A stretch of 64,000 bases of DNA from Streptomyces zaomyceticus (GTDB lineage: Bacteria > Actinomycetota > Actinomycetes > Streptomycetales > Streptomycetaceae): positions 20,057 through 84,056 of the forward strand of contig NZ_BNBZ01000031.1 of assembly GCF_014656215.1 (NCBI RefSeq), written 5' to 3'. Below the pieces are notes generated by a model, which was given only the letters and a program-made list of their open reading frames with translations, did no database searches and was not told the DNA's origin. This document shows positions 60,691-64,000 of the stretch, in pieces (within the stretch, counting starts at the first letter, position 1; each line of letters starts with the position of its first letter). A program made the translations under genes and the position numbers.

Positions 60691-61251
60691 TCAGGGGCCG
60701 ACGGCGCGGACGCGGTCGGCTGAAAGGTGCAGCTCGTACGGACAACAGCAGTCGGAGCAGAGTGTGGCGACGAAGGTGCCGCAGGCACACAACTGGTTCA
60801 TTCCGCCGGTCGGGGTCGCTCCGCAGCAGGCTGAGGACACATGCTGAACCTCCAGTCCGCGGGCATCGTCCGGGTTGATGACGATGTTGCCTCGCGGGCC
60901 TTGCGACACGAGGTACTGCCCGTGCTCGTTGCTTTTCGTCCCGTAGCGCGGCATCACCTGCGCAGGCACCTCGGAGACCACCAGGGGTGCGCCGTACGGC
61001 TCCGTCTCGATGGCGTAGCAGCCTGACGGGACAGTGGACGGCGACGGACCGGGCTCCTCGGCGTTCCACCACTCGTAGTACGGCAGCTCGGGAACCGCGT
61101 GCAGTCGAGTGAGAGGGCCCGTCAGGGGGACTTCACATGTCGCGCAGACGAAGACCACCGCTTCGGCCTCTGCGGCGCCCTCTGTAGCGGAGGCGGCGGG
61201 CTTGGGCGCAGCCTTGCCGGGGCCCTGAGCCTGGTCTCGTCGGTCGTACAT
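60691..61251 (-). CDS. Cys-rich zinc-ribbon-like protein (paralog of 19229-19723)
   Basis: This 186-residue protein starts MYDRRDQAQGPGKAAPKPAA. A central CATCEVPLTGPLTRLHAVPE is followed by PSTVPSGCYAIETEPYGAPL and then SSACCGATPTGGMNQLCACGTFVATLCSDCCCPYELHL. The Cys motifs, the STVP.G.YA...EP.GAP block and the CG..VAT...DC..P.E.HL ending align with the protein at 19.2 kb, so both belong to one uncharacterised family. The N-terminal Ala/Lys/Pro linker is extra. Zinc binding is probable. Confidence 0.85.
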   Translation of the reverse strand: MYDRRDQAQGPGKAAPKPAASATEGAAEAEAVVFVCATCEVPLTGPLTRLHAVPELPYYEWWNAEEPGPSPSTVPSGCYAIETEPYGAPLVVSEVPAQVMPRYGTKSNEHGQYLVSQGPRGNIVINPDDARGLEVQHVSSACCGATPTGGMNQLCACGTFVATLCSDCCCPYELHLSADRVRAVGP

Positions 61252-61476
61252 GCGCTGAGCGTACGCGGCACGCCGCCTGGCCTTTTCAGCCACCCCGCCG
61301 GGGCACGACACGTCTCGGCCGGGGCACTGCCGCTCCTCGCAGTCGAACCTCCGTGCGGCACCCACTGGATGATCCGGTGCCCGCACCCGTCGAACGTCAG
61401 CCGGCGAACATCAGCCGACGACGGCGACGGCGCGGGCTGACGTTCGACGGGGGCTTCGATTCGACAGGCGGCCGGT

Positions 61477-62592
61477 CTAACCGCCGTACTCCCATGCGGC
61501 CTCCACAGCCGGCCCCTCGGCCTGGATCTTCAGCAGTCGAGAGGCGATGGCTCCTTCATTGCGGCCGAACTCCCGCGACAGATCCGACAGCGAGGCCCCC
61601 TGGGCGCAGCGCTCGGCCAGCCTCAGTTCGTCTCCGGGCTCCCAGGGCTTGTAAGCGTTTGGGTGTTGCTCCCGCTTCGCCTCCACGGTGTACGCCTTGG
61701 GCTCTTCCGGCTCGGCCGGCGGACGCGGCTCGGGCACGAGGTCGCCGGGGTAGGGCGCGAGCTTGAGACTGTAGAGCTTCCAGCGGATGGACTTCTCGCT
61801 GCGCCCGAGTTGCTGGGCCAGTTGTTCCGGGCTCTTGCCCGCCCGGTGGTGCTCCTTGAGCTGGGCGAGGGCTTCGGCGGTCCATGCCTGACCGTGGCGG
61901 GCGGCCTTGGCAGGGGCGGAGGCCACGGGCGTCGTGGACGGGTCGGCGGTGGACTGTGTGGTCGTGGACGACATGGCCTTCACGGACGCGGCGGGAGCCG
62001 AAGGGGCGAACTCGTCGGGGACCGGAGGAGAAGCGATCGGGGCTGAGGCGACGGGTGCCGCGGCGTTGGGTGCGGAAGCGACGGGTGCCGCGACGATGGG
62101 CGCTGAGGCAAGAAGGCGGCTGACCTCCCCGAGGTCACCCGCCTCCAGCTCTCCCGTGAGTTCACCTCGAATGACTCCGTCGGGCGTGCAGACGACGATC
62201 GTGATCCCGACGCGCCCTCCTGGAAGGAGGTCGGCGTGCAGGTTGTAGCGACGGCTGGAACTGCCGATCTCCAACCTCACTGTCGCCGATTCCCGCGCCT
62301 CTGCGGCGGGGGCCGCGGGCACCTGCCGGTAGGCGGGAGACAGCAATTCGTGGACATGCCAGGTAGCCAGGAAGGTGTCGCCGTTGTCGAGTCGGTAGCT
62401 CGTCTCGCTCGCTTCCAGGTCGCATGCCGCGTACAGAACCTCGACACGCTCGCCGTCGAACAGACCCGGCTCCTCGCCTCGGGCAGTGGGCGGGAGGGTG
62501 AGAGCACCGCGGGCCGGCTGGACGCCATGGGTGGTGGTGTCAGGGTCTCCGTGCCACGTGCCTCGGGCGTCACGGAAAGCGTAGATCAGCAC
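61477..62592 (-). CDS. Protein with two C-terminal helix-turn-helix-like repeats
   Basis: This 371-residue protein begins MLIYAFRDARGTWHGDPDTT, an unrecognised N-terminal domain (residues 1-160) including YNLHADLLPGGRVGITIVVC. A low-complexity Ala/Pro/Ser linker (ASAPIVAAPVASAPNAAAP) follows. The end has two copies of a Myb/SANT- or recombinase-like fold: AWTAEALAQLKEHHRAGKSPEQLAQQLGRSEKSIRWKL and YKPWEPGDELRLAERCAQGASLSDLSREFGRNEGAIASRL. The design suggests a nucleic-acid-binding regulator with two adjacent reading heads. The family is unknown. Confidence 0.78.
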   Translation of the reverse strand: MLIYAFRDARGTWHGDPDTTTHGVQPARGALTLPPTARGEEPGLFDGERVEVLYAACDLEASETSYRLDNGDTFLATWHVHELLSPAYRQVPAAPAAEARESATVRLEIGSSSRRYNLHADLLPGGRVGITIVVCTPDGVIRGELTGELEAGDLGEVSRLLASAPIVAAPVASAPNAAAPVASAPIASPPVPDEFAPSAPAASVKAMSSTTTQSTADPSTTPVASAPAKAARHGQAWTAEALAQLKEHHRAGKSPEQLAQQLGRSEKSIRWKLYSLKLAPYPGDLVPEPRPPAEPEEPKAYTVEAKREQHPNAYKPWEPGDELRLAERCAQGASLSDLSREFGRNEGAIASRLLKIQAEGPAVEAAWEYGG

Positions 62593-62944
62593 AGCGAGCA
62601 GTCCTTCATCCTGATGTGGTGTCGGTCAATGACGGCCTGTCACCAGCAGCGCGGCCGAACGCGGCCCACCCACAGCCCCACAAGTCTCTTCGAATCCTCG
62701 GGTGCGCCCGCTGAACTGCCGCGATACCGGCCCGAATCGGAGTTCCCGACCTTCCCGCACCGTCATCCTTCGCCTGCTGGCGTCATGCCTCACTCATTCC
62801 ACCAAGCAACCGTCAAGAGCAGCGAGAGAACAATGCAAGGTGGCTGATTTCCCCACCCTGAGCGGCCGGTCGTCGCGCATGGGGTGGGACGGATGATCGG
62901 AATTCGCTCGGCACGCCTCGGGGCCGGGAACTACTGTCGCGAGC
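62593..62944. other. Divergent spacer without a gene
   Basis: About 350 bases between the HTH-repeat gene and the methyltransferase gene. No gene or clear operator is seen. Confidence 0.4.
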
Positions 62945-63610
62945 ATGGTCGAACACGATGCCCTCAGCACCACCCGCCGAGCCTATGACGCGGCCGCCCT
63001 TCAGTACGCACAGCTGTTCCGCGACGAGCTGCGTGACGCTCCCTTGGACCGTGCGATGTTGAGTGCCTTTGCCGAGGTCGTACGTGCGAGTGGGGACGGT
63101 CGGGTCGCGGACCTGGGCTGCGGGCCCGGCCACATCACGGCTCATCTGGACGAGCTGGGGCTGGCGGCGTTCGGCGTCGACGCCTCCGCGACGATGATCG
63201 AGTTGGCTCGACAGGCGTATCCGGCCATCAAGTTCGAGGTGGGCTCGATGGCGGCGCTGAACACCGCGGACGGCGCGCTGAGCGGCGTGCTCTCCCGCTG
63301 GTCCATCATCCACACCCCGCCGCAGGACCTGCCCGCGATCTTGACGGAGTTCCACCGCGTACTCGCACCCGGTGGCCACCTTCTGATCGGGCTCTGGGCC
63401 ACCGACGGCCCCACTCATGCGACACAGATCTTCGATCACGCGGTCGCTCCGGCCTATCGATGGTCGCCCGACCACCTCGCCGCCATGCTGCGTGAGACCG
63501 GGTTGGCAGAGGTGGCCCGGATGGTTCGAGAGCCCGAGCCCACCGACCGCCGCCAGTTCCAGGCGATTCACCTGCTCGCCCGTAAGACCTCGGGGCGGTC
63601 CGTTGAATGA
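62945..63610 (+). CDS. Class I SAM-dependent methyltransferase
   Basis: This 221-residue protein has motif I GRVADLGCGPGHITAHL, AFGVDASATMIELARQAYPA and SGVLSRWSIIHTPPQDLPAI, then VLAPGGHLLIGLW (post-II/motif III). The chain start MVEHDALSTTRRAYDAAALQYAQLF is typical of small streptomycete methyltransferases acting on diverse small molecules. It has no partner gene, and the substrate is unknown. Confidence 0.92.
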   Translation: MVEHDALSTTRRAYDAAALQYAQLFRDELRDAPLDRAMLSAFAEVVRASGDGRVADLGCGPGHITAHLDELGLAAFGVDASATMIELARQAYPAIKFEVGSMAALNTADGALSGVLSRWSIIHTPPQDLPAILTEFHRVLAPGGHLLIGLWATDGPTHATQIFDHAVAPAYRWSPDHLAAMLRETGLAEVARMVREPEPTDRRQFQAIHLLARKTSGRSVE

Positions 63611-63689
63611 TCTCTGAGCTCGACACGGGAGCGGCGGGTTCGGCCCGGGACGTGGGCTCTCCAGCGAGTCTCCGATCTCGGCCGCCCCT

Positions 63690-63955
63690 GGAGGGCCGCC
63701 TGGCCCGGGTCGAGTCCGGTGCCAAGCGGGCGGCCGGCAACACGACGACGATCGCGGACGGCGGCTACCTGGGCACCGGGCTGATCATGCCGCACCGCCG
63801 GCGCAAGGGCGAGGAACCGCCCGACGGGAAGGAGGCCCACGACATGAGCCACAAATGGGTTCACGCCCGCGTCGAGCACGCCTTCGCCCGTATGAAGACC
63901 TGGAAGGTCCTGCGCGACCGCCGCTTGGGAAACGACGGTGTGTGCCACGGGAGGC
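63690..63955 (+). pseudogene. IS5-type transposase C-terminal remnant
   Basis: The frame reads SGAKRAAGNTTTIADGGYLG then TGLIMPHRRRKGEEPP, SHKWVHARVEHAFARMKTWK and VLRDRRLGN. This is the last third of an IS5-related DDE transposase (ADGGY..., RVEHAFARMK.W..LR). No upstream catalytic half or start is present, and similarity stops near 63945. Confidence 0.85.
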
Positions 63956-63968
63956 CGGCCTTGGGGAG

Positions 63969-64000
63969 CATCGGGGCAGCCGCTATCGGCTGCCCCGATG
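63969..64000. terminator. 14-bp perfect hairpin at window edge
   Basis: Arms 63969-63982 and 63987-64000 flank loop CTAT. It may extend beyond the window. Confidence 0.6.

Noticed and set aside
1..64000. CRISPR array, rRNA operon, canonical tRNA or prophage
   Set aside because: No regularly spaced repeats, rRNA sequence, standard cloverleaf or phage structural gene was seen on either strand.

Overview
The window is high-GC actinobacterial DNA, most likely a Streptomyces chromosome arm. GC-rich third codon positions, GGAGG-type ribosome sites, GTG/TTG starts, a CebR-type cellulose operator, class E/F-type sortases and many families typical of streptomycetes (DUF4383, DUF4259, DUF6193, GPP34, WYL regulators) point that way. 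Most genes are single or in short operons. There is no large biosynthetic cluster, CRISPR array or rRNA operon.

Region 1 (1-8142) looks like one catabolic locus. A secreted cyanophycinase-like S51 peptidase with a C-terminal PPC domain is transcribed away from a polar-amino-acid ABC transporter operon that ends in an M20 zinc peptidase (cut by the window edge). Beyond it lie aspartate ammonia-lyase and a divergent RpiR-type regulator. Together they could digest an Asp/Arg polymer outside the cell, import the products, split them and feed aspartate to fumarate.

Region 2 (8219-15175) holds membrane proteins, a heptanucleotide repeat tract, two glycosyltransferases (GT4 and GT1) and a sortase beside a Lys/Asp/His-rich five-repeat surface protein. 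Region 3 (15.2-31.8 kb) is an accessory zone of small hypothetical genes, a HEAT-repeat protein, roadblock-like and ArsR-like genes, and decayed transposases of the IS701 and IS5 families. It also contains a decayed TetR gene beside two perfect operators and an unassigned 26-bp perfect palindrome.

Region 4 (31.8-43.3 kb) is mostly small-molecule enzymes and regulators: a hexapeptide gamma-carbonic-anhydrase-like protein, an NmrA-like reductase, a maleylpyruvate-isomerase-fold protein divergent from a WYL regulator, AraC plus O-methyltransferase, a VOC protein, a second sortase cassette, and TetR/SnoaL with paired operators. Region 5 (43.4-45.9 kb) has a radical-SAM spore-photoproduct-lyase-like gene and, divergently, a conserved protein gene followed by two tandem tRNA-like RNAs whose halves are in permuted order, closed by a terminator. 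I regard these RNAs as the most unusual content of the window.

Region 6 (46.2-64 kb) carries a secreted PI-PLC-like protein, a modular GH9 cellulase under a perfect CebR box, a GOLPH3-like protein, hydrolases, a solute:sodium symporter/DUF485 pair, an ATP-grasp protein, a GT2, a paralog of the Cys-rich protein of region 3, a protein with two helix-turn-helix-like repeats, a methyltransferase and another transposase remnant. No homology search or folding program was run. Family names come from motifs read by eye.
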